Assembly: GCA_937927885.1 (NCBI GenBank)
Contig: CALEZJ010000355.1
Coordinates: 1-5,045, forward strand
Length of the DNA stretch: 5,045 nt
Source: an uncultured Paracoccaceae bacterium
GTDB taxonomy: Bacteria > Pseudomonadota > Alphaproteobacteria > Rhodobacterales > Rhodobacteraceae
Reading direction: 5' to 3'
In this document: positions 1 through 5,045 of the stretch, piece by piece
Layout: the number at the start of each line of letters is the position of its first letter
Position numbering within the stretch: position 1 is the stretch's first letter
Made by a program: the position numbers and the translations under genes
The notes under the pieces: model-generated
Told to the model about the DNA's origin: nothing
The model's database searches: none
Seen by the model: only the letters and a program-made list of their open reading frames with translations

Positions 1-358
1 CGGTGACCAGTTCGATCCCGCTCGCCACGGGCCGCGACCGGAAACCGCCGCCATCGCATTCGACAAAACAACGGCCCTCCCCCTCGTCACAGACAGCGTA
101 TTGCGTCAGGGTCATGCCGCCCACCCCGTCTCGCGCGCCCTGCCCCTGATCGGCCATCAAGGCCGACACCAGCGCGGCCCGTGCCGAAGGCCCTTCGTCA
201 AAGACCCACAGCCGCAGGCCCGCCACCCCCTGCGCGGGATTGCGCGCCAGATGCCCCGCGTCATAGTCGCGCGCGTAACAGCCGTTTTCCGGCACCTGCG
301 CCGGGGCTGTCAGGCCAAGGCTAATGAAGATTGTGCTGAGAGCCAGTGCCTTCTTCAT
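1..358 (-). CDS. Secreted protein of unknown function, N-terminal part (runs off left edge)
   Basis: I do not recognise this gene. The reading frame opens at ATG 358-356 and stays open for 119 codons to the window edge, so the C-terminus is missing. The first 20 residues look like a Sec signal peptide: MKK, then a hydrophobic stretch (ALALSTIFISLGL), then a signal-peptidase I site TAPA|Q after residue 20. The predicted mature part begins QVPENGCYARDY and has four cysteines (C27, C90, C97, C101), enough for two disulfides, which suits a periplasmic or extracellular location. A Gly/Cys-rich cluster lies at residues 90-106 (CDEGEGRCFVECDGGG). The start is supported by an AGGGGG Shine-Dalgarno seven bases upstream. 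The frame overlaps the end of soxB by 38 bases in another frame, implying co-transcription with it. Codon use is similar to the neighbours. It occupies the place where soxD would be expected. I have a vague recollection of similar uncharacterised Rhodobacteraceae proteins, but no function can be assigned. Confidence 0.72.
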   Translation of the reverse strand, partial: MKKALALSTIFISLGLTAPAQVPENGCYARDYDAGHLARNPAQGVAGLRLWVFDEGPSARAALVSALMADQGQGARDGVGGMTLTQYAVCDEGEGRCFVECDGGGFRSRPVASGIELVT

Positions 359-1574
359 CCATGATCCCCCTGCCGGTCAGGAACCGGTCCAGCCTGTAAC
401 GCGCCGCCACCGGATGCGGCGCCCCGGTTGCCATCAGATGCGCAAGACACCAGCCGCTGGCCGGCACTGCCTTGAACCCCCCGTAATTCCAGCCGGTGTT
501 GACAAACAGCCCCTCGACGGGCGCCTTGTCGATGATCGGAGAGCCATCGGGCGACATGTCCATGATCCCGCCCCAGGACCGCAGAACCCTGGCCCGCCCG
601 ATCATCGGCATCAGCGTCATGCCGGCTTCCATCACATGCTCGACCATTGGCAGATTCCCGCGCGCCGCGTAGCTGGCGTAGAAATCCAGATCGCCGCCAA
701 ACACCAGCCCGCCTTTGTCCGACTGGCTGATGTAGAAATGCCCCATGCCGAAACTGACGACATGGTCGATCACGGGCTTGAGCCCCTCGGTGACAAAGGC
801 CTGCAACACATGGCTCTCGATGGGCAGCCGCAGCCCGGCCATCGCGGCCACCTGACCAGACCTCCCGGCAACCACCATCGCCACCTTTTTCGCGCGAATG
901 GCGCCGCGCGTGGTCTGCACGCCGGTCACCTTGCCGTTGGCAATGTCGATACCCGTAACCTCGCAGTTCTGGATCAGATCGACCCCCAGCCGGTCAGCAC
1001 CGCGCGCATAGCCCCAGGCAACGGCATCATGGCGCGCCGTGCCCCCGCGCTTGTGCAGCAACCCGCCGTAAATCGGAAACCGCGTCTGCTCGAAATCGAG
1101 ATAGGGCAAACGCTCGCGCACCCCGTCGCGGTCCAAGAGGATCGCATCATCCCCCTGCGCCAGCATCGCATTGCCCCGCCGGACAAAGGCGTCGCGCTGG
1201 CCGTCACTGTGGAACAGGTTGATCAACCCGCGCTGGCTGTGCATCACGTTGTAATTGAGTTCCTTTTCCAGCCCCTCCCACAGTTTCAGGGAATGGCTGT
1301 AGAATTCGCTGTTGCCCGGCAGAAAGTAATTGGCCCGCACGATCGTCGTGTTGCGCCCGACATTGCCACCGCCCAGATAGCCCTTTTCCAGCACCGCGAT
1401 GTTGCCGAGCCCGTGGTTCTTCGCCAGGTAATAGGCCGTCGACAGCCCATGCCCGCCACCGCCGATGATCACCGCGTCATAGGCCGCCTTCGGTGCCGGA
1501 TCGCGCCAGGCCCTGCCCCATCCGGTGTTGCCCCTGAGCCCCTCGGCAAAAACCTTCCAGCCGCTATAGCGCAT
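321..1574 (-). CDS. soxB: Sarcosine oxidase beta subunit, heterotetrameric type
   Basis: This is the 417-residue flavin-bearing catalytic beta subunit of cytoplasmic heterotetrameric (alpha-beta-gamma-delta) sarcosine oxidase, which oxidatively demethylates sarcosine to glycine. Residues 33-63 form the FAD Rossmann motif (DAVIIGGGGHG, with the ribose-binding acidic residue E63 in VLEKG). The motif GGGNVGRNTTIVRANY follows at 68-83. H182 in GGTARHDAVAWGYAR matches the histidine that covalently binds FMN in characterised enzymes. K368 in WNYGGFK matches the conserved active-site lysine. The C-terminus (MDEEGTGSQHNLH) is the normal family ending, so the protein is complete. I chose ATG 1574 (MRYSGWKVF) because this is where family members begin; a GTG at 1625 in the same frame would add 17 atypical residues. 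The gene follows the dimethylglycine-dehydrogenase-like gene after a structured gap. Partners soxD, soxA and soxG are not seen here. It is unrelated to the thiosulfate-oxidation gene of the same name. Confidence 0.92.
   Translation of the reverse strand: MRYSGWKVFAEGLRGNTGWGRAWRDPAPKAAYDAVIIGGGGHGLSTAYYLAKNHGLGNIAVLEKGYLGGGNVGRNTTIVRANYFLPGNSEFYSHSLKLWEGLEKELNYNVMHSQRGLINLFHSDGQRDAFVRRGNAMLAQGDDAILLDRDGVRERLPYLDFEQTRFPIYGGLLHKRGGTARHDAVAWGYARGADRLGVDLIQNCEVTGIDIANGKVTGVQTTRGAIRAKKVAMVVAGRSGQVAAMAGLRLPIESHVLQAFVTEGLKPVIDHVVSFGMGHFYISQSDKGGLVFGGDLDFYASYAARGNLPMVEHVMEAGMTLMPMIGRARVLRSWGGIMDMSPDGSPIIDKAPVEGLFVNTGWNYGGFKAVPASGWCLAHLMATGAPHPVAARYRLDRFLTGRGIMDEEGTGSQHNLH
366..371 (-). promoter_or_regulatory. 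Shine-Dalgarno of the secreted-protein gene, inside soxB
   Basis: The minus strand reads AGGGGG, then seven bases, then ATG at 358. It lies within the last soxB codons. It supports the 358 start, because the nearby ATG at 362 is in the soxB frame (the Met of GIMDEEG) and is not this gene's start. Confidence 0.5.
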
Positions 1575-1578
1575 CCTG

Positions 1579-1585
1579 CCCTCTC
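1579..1585 (-). promoter_or_regulatory. Shine-Dalgarno that decides the soxB start
   Basis: The minus strand reads GAGAGGG, then CAGG, then ATG at 1574. This purine-rich site sits at a usable distance from the internal ATG. No comparable site precedes the longer GTG start at 1625, which favours the 417-residue protein. Confidence 0.5.
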
Positions 1586-1635
1586 TGCCTGCGCGCCCAG
1601 AAAACGCCCGCACTCCAACAAACACAAGCCCGCAG

Positions 1636-1664
1636 CTTCATCTGTCCTGAAATATCCTCGGGAG
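1636..1664 (-). repeat. Possible member of a Rhodobacterales dispersed intergenic repeat
   Basis: On the minus strand this stretch reads CCTCCCGAGGATATTTC, then AGGACAGATGAAG. It follows directly after the strongest hairpin of the gap and is AT-richer than its surroundings. The combination of a GC-rich palindrome, then GAGGATATTT, then GACAGATGAAG resembles a short element that I recall between genes in Rhodobacteraceae genomes. Only one copy lies in this window, so repetition cannot be shown here and the call rests on memory. It could instead be the weak tail of a terminator or a promoter-proximal element of soxB. Confidence 0.35.
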
Positions 1665-1665
1665 G

Positions 1666-1694
1666 GCCCGGGAGGGTGGAAAACCCTCCCGGGC
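1666..1694 (-). terminator. Perfect 12-bp hairpin, terminator- or attenuator-like
   Basis: The arms 1666-1677 (GCCCGGGAGGGT) and 1683-1694 (ACCCTCCCGGGC) are perfectly complementary around a five-base loop, reading TTTCC on the transcribed strand. This would be a very stable RNA hairpin. No proper U-tract follows; the nearest U-richer stretch (GGATATTTC) is about 11 bases further on. It may slow or partly terminate RNA polymerase after the upstream operon, or protect the 3' end of its mRNA. A second copy of CGGGAGGG at 1659-1666 can compete for the same CCCTCCCG arm, allowing an alternative fold. Confidence 0.5.
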
Positions 1695-1698
1695 GGGT

Positions 1699-1714
1699 GC
1701 GGGCGCCAGCCCGC
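1699..1714 (-). other. Small perfect hairpin in the gap between the flavoprotein genes
   Basis: The arms GCGGGC (1699-1704) and GCCCGC (1709-1714) pair around a four-base loop (GCCA on the plus strand). In GC-rich DNA a six-pair stem can arise by chance. It is reported because it sits exactly between two larger hairpins and forms part of a chain of three. Confidence 0.35.
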
Positions 1715-1715
1715 G

Positions 1716-1748
1716 CGGCGCGAGGCCCCTCGACGGGGCCGAGCGCCG
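1716..1748 (-). other. Long interrupted hairpin just after the dehydrogenase-like gene's stop codon
   Basis: The outer arms CGGCGC (1716-1721) and GCGCCG (1743-1748), and the inner arms GGCCCC (1724-1729) and GGGGCC (1735-1740), form two six-pair stems. They are separated by a symmetrical 2x2 internal loop (UC opposite UC in the minus-strand RNA) and closed by a five-base loop. The stem begins nine bases after the TGA stop, past a run of seven G on the minus strand. The position suits a 3'-end stabilising or terminator-like structure for the upstream operon, though no U-tract follows. Confidence 0.42.
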
Positions 1749-1757
1749 CCCCCCCGG

Positions 1758-4307
1758 TCACATCCGCATCCTTGCCCCTTCCGGATCAAACGGCGGCTCG
1801 ACGGCAATCCGCGCCCGGCGTCGCTCGCCCATGATCTCGACCTCGAACAGCCCCGCTTCGCCCCGCTCCGCCAAGGCCGACGGCACATAGCCCTGCGCCA
1901 TAGACAGGCCGACATGATGGGCATACCCGCCCGAGGTCACCCAGCCCACGACCCGCCAGTCGCCATCGCGCGCAGGGTCGGGTTTCGCCACCTCGACGCC
2001 CTGCGCGTCGAACCGGGGCGCGCCATAGCCATGCGGGGCGCCGATGGTGCCGTAATCCACGTCCCCCACCTTGGCCCAGATCGGCTCGTCGGCCAGCACA
2101 TCCGCCGTCCCGGCCTCGATGATCAGGCTCACCCGCCGCCGCTTCGGCCCCTCGTCGCGCTCCTTCACCGCTGCCGCGCGGCCGATGAAATCGGGCTTCT
2201 GCAGCTTGATGAAGCGGTCCATCGACCCCTCGTAGGGCCCATAGATCGGGCGCAATTCGGCGTACCAGGTGGGGAAGTTCTTCTCCAACCGCATGCTCAA
2301 GAGCGCCCGCATGCCGAAATCGACGATCCCATGCGCCGCCCCGGCCGCCTTGATCGCCAGATAGACCCGGCGCTGATAGCTGGGATGCATCCAGATCTCG
2401 TATCCCAGATCGCCGGAATAGGTGATCCGGTTGACCATGCAGGGCGCCGCCGCCACGTCGAATTCCCTGAAATCCATGAACTTGAATGCCGCGTTCGACA
2501 CATCGGCATCGGTCAGTTCGGCCAGCACCGCGCGCGCCTTGGGGCCGCAGACCGACAGGCCGACCAGATCCATGTGGAACCGGCGCACCTGAACCGAGCC
2601 ATCCTTGGGCAGATGCTGTTCGAACCACCGCATGTGGTATTTCGAGGCGCTCAAAGACCCCCAGATCAGGAACCGCGTATCTGAGGCCTTGGCAATGGTG
2701 AAATCGCCGATCAGTTTGCCCGCCTCGTTCAGCATCGGCGTCAGCACCAGGCGCCCCGCCTTGGGCATCGAATTGGTCATCAGATGATCCAGCCACGCCT
2801 CGGCCCCGGCCCCTGTCACCTCGTATTTGGCAAAGTTGGCGATCTCGGTCACACCCACCCGCTCGCGCGTGCCTTTCACCTCGGCGGCGACATGCGGGAA
2901 ATCGTTCGAGCGGTGGAACGACGGAATATCATGCGCCTCCTCGGCCGAGGGCGCGAACCACAGCGGCGTCTCCAGCCCCCAAGTGTTGCCCATCACCGCA
3001 TGGTTGTCGCGCACCATCAGATCATAGAGCGGCGTGGTTTCCTGCGGGCGGGCGGCGGGGAGTTCCTCGTTCGGAAAGCGGATCGAGAAGCGGCGCGAGT
3101 AATTCTCACGCACCTTGGCATTCGTATAGCGCAGCGTCGCCCATTCGCCGTAGCGCGCAACATCCATGCCGAAGACGTCATGCCCGGGGTCGCCCTGCGT
3201 CATCCAGTTGGCCAGCACCAGCCCCACGCCACCCCCTTGGCTGAACCCTGCCATCACCGCGCAGGCCGACCAGAAATTGGTCAGCCCCGGCACCGGCCCC
3301 ACCAGCGGGTTGCCATCGGGGGCAAAGGTGAAGGGGCCGTTGATGACCGTCTTGATCCCCGCCTTTTCCACCGCCGGGAAGTGGCGGAATCCGACCTCCA
3401 GCGACGGCGCGATGCGGTCCAGATCGGGCGCCAGCAACTCATGCCCGAAATCCCAGGGCGTGTTGACCGGCGACCAGGGCTTGCACGCCTTTTCATAGGT
3501 GCCCAGCAAGATCCCCTGCCGCTCTTGCCGCGTATAGATTTCCCCTTTGAAATCGATCACCCCCACCAGTTCGCGCCCGGTGGATTGGTTGAACTCGATC
3601 ACCTCGGGCATGGCGTCGGTCAGCAGATACATGTGCTCCATCGCCAGAACCGGCAGTTCCAGCCCCACCATGCGCCCCACTTCCCGCGCCCAGAGGCCGC
3701 CCGCGTTCACCACATGCTCGCAGCGGATCTCTCCGTTCACCGTGTGCAGCGTCCACATCCCGTCCGGGGTCTGGGTGATGTCCTTGACCGGATTGCGCAA
3801 TTCGATCTCGGCCCCCAGCACCCTGGCGGCCTTGGCATAGGCATGGGTGGTGCCCGAGGGGTCCAGATGCCCCTCGACCGGGTCCCAGAGTGCGCCGACA
3901 AAGTGGCTCTCGTCCATCAAGGGGAACATCGCCTTGGCCTCGGACGGGGTGATCAACTCCGTCTCCATCCCCAGCGTGCGCCCCCGCGCATGGGTCATGC
4001 GCAGGAAGTTCATCCGTTCCGGGCTGTCGGCCATCATCACGCCGCCGGTCAGATGCAGGCCGCAGGACTGACCGGAAATCTCCTCCAGTTCCTTGTACAG
4101 CGACACCGTATAGGCCTGTAGCCGCGCCACATTGGGGTCGCCGTTCAGCGTGTGAAACCCGCCCGCCGCGTGCCAGCTTGACCCCGAGGTCAGTTCCGAC
4201 CTTTCGATCAGCAGCACATCCTTCCAGCCCGCCTTGGCCAGATGGTAAAGCACCGAGCACCCCACCACCCCGCCGCCAATCACCACCGCGCGATAGGTCC
4301 GTGTCAT
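1758..4307 (-). CDS. FAD-dependent oxidoreductase fused to GcvT, dimethylglycine/sarcosine dehydrogenase family
   Basis: This 849-residue, probably cytoplasmic enzyme (no signal peptide) oxidatively demethylates an N-methylated amine. Dimethylglycine to sarcosine is the likeliest reaction, with the methyl carbon transferred to tetrahydrofolate as 5,10-methylene-THF. Residues 1-380 are a DAO-type FAD domain: Rossmann motif VVIGGGVVG (8-16), E35, and SGSSWHAAGG (41-50), whose H46 matches the histidine covalently bound to FAD in this family. H225 and Y258 lie where dimethylglycine oxidase has its substrate-site histidine and tyrosine (my alignment from memory). A linker domain follows, then the GcvT folate module from about 420, with IGDFTIAK (533-540, D535), YSGDLGYEIW (630-639) and the C-terminal barrel VVGWVTSGGYAHHVG (786-800). 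About 36 extra residues (745-780) appear inserted before that barrel. ATG 4307 overlaps the upstream stop as ATGA and has a strong ribosome-binding site. Sarcosine or another N-methyl amino acid remains a possible substrate. The electron acceptor (ETF or O2) cannot be read from the sequence. Confidence 0.88.
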   Translation of the reverse strand: MTRTYRAVVIGGGVVGCSVLYHLAKAGWKDVLLIERSELTSGSSWHAAGGFHTLNGDPNVARLQAYTVSLYKELEEISGQSCGLHLTGGVMMADSPERMNFLRMTHARGRTLGMETELITPSEAKAMFPLMDESHFVGALWDPVEGHLDPSGTTHAYAKAARVLGAEIELRNPVKDITQTPDGMWTLHTVNGEIRCEHVVNAGGLWAREVGRMVGLELPVLAMEHMYLLTDAMPEVIEFNQSTGRELVGVIDFKGEIYTRQERQGILLGTYEKACKPWSPVNTPWDFGHELLAPDLDRIAPSLEVGFRHFPAVEKAGIKTVINGPFTFAPDGNPLVGPVPGLTNFWSACAVMAGFSQGGGVGLVLANWMTQGDPGHDVFGMDVARYGEWATLRYTNAKVRENYSRRFSIRFPNEELPAARPQETTPLYDLMVRDNHAVMGNTWGLETPLWFAPSAEEAHDIPSFHRSNDFPHVAAEVKGTRERVGVTEIANFAKYEVTGAGAEAWLDHLMTNSMPKAGRLVLTPMLNEAGKLIGDFTIAKASDTRFLIWGSLSASKYHMRWFEQHLPKDGSVQVRRFHMDLVGLSVCGPKARAVLAELTDADVSNAAFKFMDFREFDVAAAPCMVNRITYSGDLGYEIWMHPSYQRRVYLAIKAAGAAHGIVDFGMRALLSMRLEKNFPTWYAELRPIYGPYEGSMDRFIKLQKPDFIGRAAAVKERDEGPKRRRVSLIIEAGTADVLADEPIWAKVGDVDYGTIGAPHGYGAPRFDAQGVEVAKPDPARDGDWRVVGWVTSGGYAHHVGLSMAQGYVPSALAERGEAGLFEVEIMGERRRARIAVEPPFDPEGARMRM

Positions 4308-5032
4308 CCGTTCCTCCCCTCGGCCACCGGATGGCAGCCTGTTCTCAGCAAATGCGCACGCAGCGCGGATTTCAGCGCCGGGTCGGTCGCCCGGCTGGTG
4401 ACATAGGGCAGGCCGGGGCGCTCAGAGGTCCAGCCGACCACGACAAGGCTTTGCGCGCAAGGCTCATGCGCCAGCGCCAGGGCCCAACTGCGGCAGTCGA
4501 TCGCCGCGAGATCCGCCCGCCCCTCGGCCACCGCCCGCACCGAGGCGCGGTGCGACCCGGTTTCCAAACACCCTGCCGCGACCGTGCACGGGTCGGCGCC
4601 CAGATCGTCCCACAGCCCCAGACAGCCCGACAGCGAGTCGCGTTCATTGATCGCCAGCCGCAAGCCCTCCAGCGGCACCAGCGCCGGGCCGGGGCCATCG
4701 GGGACCGCGACTGCCGCCCCCGACCGTGCCACCAGCGCCGAGCGATAGAACGGCCCGCGCCCGCCCTCGAACGCCGAATAATCGGGCTGCGCCAGGGGTT
4801 CCAGCCACTCGAGCAACCCGCGCGACAGCGGCCCCCAGCAACACTGGCTGAACACCAGCGCCGGATCGCGGAAATAGGCATCCGCACAGGACCAGTCGAT
4901 CCGGCCCAGAGCCGCGGGCAAGACCTCTGGCGCCGCCTGCCGGATGCGCGCCCAGTCGGCCTCGGTCGCGTCCCGGCACTCGGGCCAGTCATACATCGGC
5001 AGGCTGACATATAGAGGAAGACGGGCCGACAT
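4304..5032 (-). CDS. PhnD/SsuA/transferrin-like substrate-binding protein, no signal peptide
   Basis: This 242-residue protein resembles the small PhnD-type (phosphonate/phosphite ABC transporter) binding proteins common in Rhodobacteraceae. Visible family landmarks are SLPMYD (10-15) at the N-terminus, FSQCCWGPL (61-69), GPFYRSALVAR (93-103), a second-lobe strand LRLAINERDSLSG (124-136), TGSHRASVRAVAEGRADLAAIDCRSW (158-183), split here as TGSHRASVRAV then AEGRADLAAIDCRSW, and RPGLPYVTS (205-213). The repeated-lobe pattern is that of a two-lobed ligand-binding fold. There is no signal peptide, lipobox or membrane segment, and ten cysteines (including C64-C65), so it is probably cytoplasmic and not a conventional transporter component. 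I chose ATG 5032, with AGG seven bases upstream; GTG 5035 is an alternative, and the frame is open to the window edge. No permease or ATPase gene is in view. Translational coupling to the demethylating flavoprotein suggests a role linked to that pathway, perhaps ligand sensing or delivery; this is inference, and the ligand is unknown. Confidence 0.75.
   Translation of the reverse strand: MSARLPLYVSLPMYDWPECRDATEADWARIRQAAPEVLPAALGRIDWSCADAYFRDPALVFSQCCWGPLSRGLLEWLEPLAQPDYSAFEGGRGPFYRSALVARSGAAVAVPDGPGPALVPLEGLRLAINERDSLSGCLGLWDDLGADPCTVAAGCLETGSHRASVRAVAEGRADLAAIDCRSWALALAHEPCAQSLVVVGWTSERPGLPYVTSRATDPALKSALRAHLLRTGCHPVAEGRNG
4312..4319 (-). promoter_or_regulatory. Strong Shine-Dalgarno inside the upstream gene's 3' end
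   Basis: The minus strand reads GGGGAGGA, then ACGG, then ATG at 4307, so the GGAGG core is five bases from the start. It lies within the last codons of the PhnD-like gene. With the ATGA stop/start overlap it points to efficient translation of the oxidoreductase by reinitiation and by fresh ribosome loading. Confidence 0.75.
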
Positions 5033-5045
5033 CACGGCACCTGCC

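Larger units (their letters stand above)
1575..1757 (-). other. 183-base structured intergenic region
   Basis: This is the only substantial non-coding stretch in the window. In transcription order it holds a run of seven G, three hairpins (1748-1716, 1714-1699, 1694-1666), an AT-richer repeat-like motif (1664-1636), and about 60 bases leading to the soxB ribosome-binding site. I find no convincing promoter. The best sigma70-like candidate on the minus strand is TTGTGT, a 17-base spacer, then TTTTCT, with only three matches of six in each box. Contrast this with the overlapping junctions on either side: soxB may be transcribed separately or at a reduced level by readthrough. Confidence 0.6.

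Noticed and set aside
101..364. An 87-codon plus-strand frame at the left end
   Set aside because: The minus strand here carries a frame with a ribosome-binding site, a signal peptide and normal composition, open to the window edge. The plus frame has none of these.
1594..1624. A sigma70-type promoter for soxB (TTGTGT, 17 bases, TTTTCT on the minus strand)
   Set aside because: Only three of six matches in each box, which is expected by chance; not listed as a feature.
1575..1625. A longer soxB starting at GTG 1625, adding 17 residues
   Set aside because: The extra residues (MFVGVRAFSGRAG...) are not part of the family. Homologues begin near MRYSGWKVF, and a purine-rich site precedes ATG 1574.
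1666..1694. The strong hairpin as a classical intrinsic terminator
   Set aside because: The stem is excellent, but no U-tract follows on either strand, so full termination is not claimed; it is kept only as terminator-like.
1749..1755. A run of seven C (G on the minus strand) as a phase-variable tract
   Set aside because: It lies just after the stop codon, outside any coding frame, and is short for slippage-based switching in GC-rich DNA.
1469..1924. A 151-codon minus-strand frame crossing from the flavoprotein gene through the gap into soxB
   Set aside because: It overlaps the coding ends of both genes in another frame, is Arg/Gly/Ala-rich and shows no motif; it is a GC artefact.
324..2684. 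A 786-codon open frame on the plus strand, antisense to soxB, the gap and the 3' part of the flavoprotein gene
   Set aside because: It is rich in Arg, His, Pro and Gln, has no recognisable domain, and mirrors the codon structure of two well-supported genes. Long antisense frames are expected in GC-rich coding DNA.
1758..3050. The GcvT part as a separate glycine-cleavage T-protein gene or as DMSP demethylase DmdA
   Set aside because: It is in one uninterrupted frame with the FAD domain, with no internal ribosome-binding site noticed, and the fusion order is that of dimethylglycine/sarcosine dehydrogenases.
2784..4121. A 445-codon plus-strand frame antisense to the flavoprotein gene
   Set aside because: Same shadow composition (His/Arg/Pro/Gln-rich), no family motif, and it lies entirely over a gene with clear FAD and GcvT motifs.
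4178..5014. A 278-codon plus-strand frame antisense to the PhnD-like gene
   Set aside because: Arg/Pro/Gln-rich shadow of a gene with recognisable family motifs on the other strand.

Overview
The window is GC-rich DNA, by eye about two-thirds G+C, with a strong G/C bias at third codon positions. All four genes that I accept lie on the minus strand, so transcription runs from right to left. The protein families and the wording of their motifs (an alphaproteobacterial-type SoxB, a bacterial dimethylglycine-dehydrogenase-like flavoprotein, and a small PhnD-type binding protein without a signal peptide) suggest an alphaproteobacterium, most likely of the Rhodobacteraceae (Rhodobacterales). This is inferred from remembered family sequences, not from a search.

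Layout in transcription order, right to left. (1) 5032-4304: a small, cysteine-rich PhnD/SsuA/transferrin-like ligand-binding protein with no signal peptide. (2) 4307-1758: an 849-residue FAD-dependent oxidoreductase fused to a C-terminal GcvT (aminomethyltransferase-like, folate-binding) module, of the dimethylglycine/sarcosine dehydrogenase family. It starts inside the stop codon of gene 1 (ATGA overlap) behind a near-ideal Shine-Dalgarno sequence, so the two are almost certainly co-transcribed and translationally coupled. (3) 1757-1575: a 183-base gap packed with three consecutive hairpins, followed by an AT-richer motif that resembles a dispersed intergenic repeat of this bacterial group. 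(4) 1574-321: a full-length beta subunit of heterotetrameric sarcosine oxidase (soxB), with the FMN-attachment histidine present. (5) 358 to beyond the left edge: the start of a gene for a secreted protein of unknown function, overlapping the soxB 3' end by 38 bases. It is an open-ended gene that is easy to miss.

How the genes may work together. The central theme is oxidative N-demethylation of methylated glycines. Family knowledge gives dimethylglycine to sarcosine for the GcvT-fused flavoprotein and sarcosine to glycine for sarcosine oxidase, both passing one-carbon units to tetrahydrofolate. This fits the lower part of glycine-betaine catabolism. Two things do not fit the textbook picture. 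The usual partners soxD, soxA and soxG do not directly follow soxB, where an exported-protein gene sits instead. The first gene of the operon encodes an apparently cytoplasmic solute-binding-type protein with no transporter genes in view.

No RNA genes, insertion sequences, CRISPR arrays or phage genes were seen. The only non-coding stretch is the 183-base gap between the two flavoprotein genes. I see no clear promoter in it, and no intrinsic terminator with a proper U-tract.
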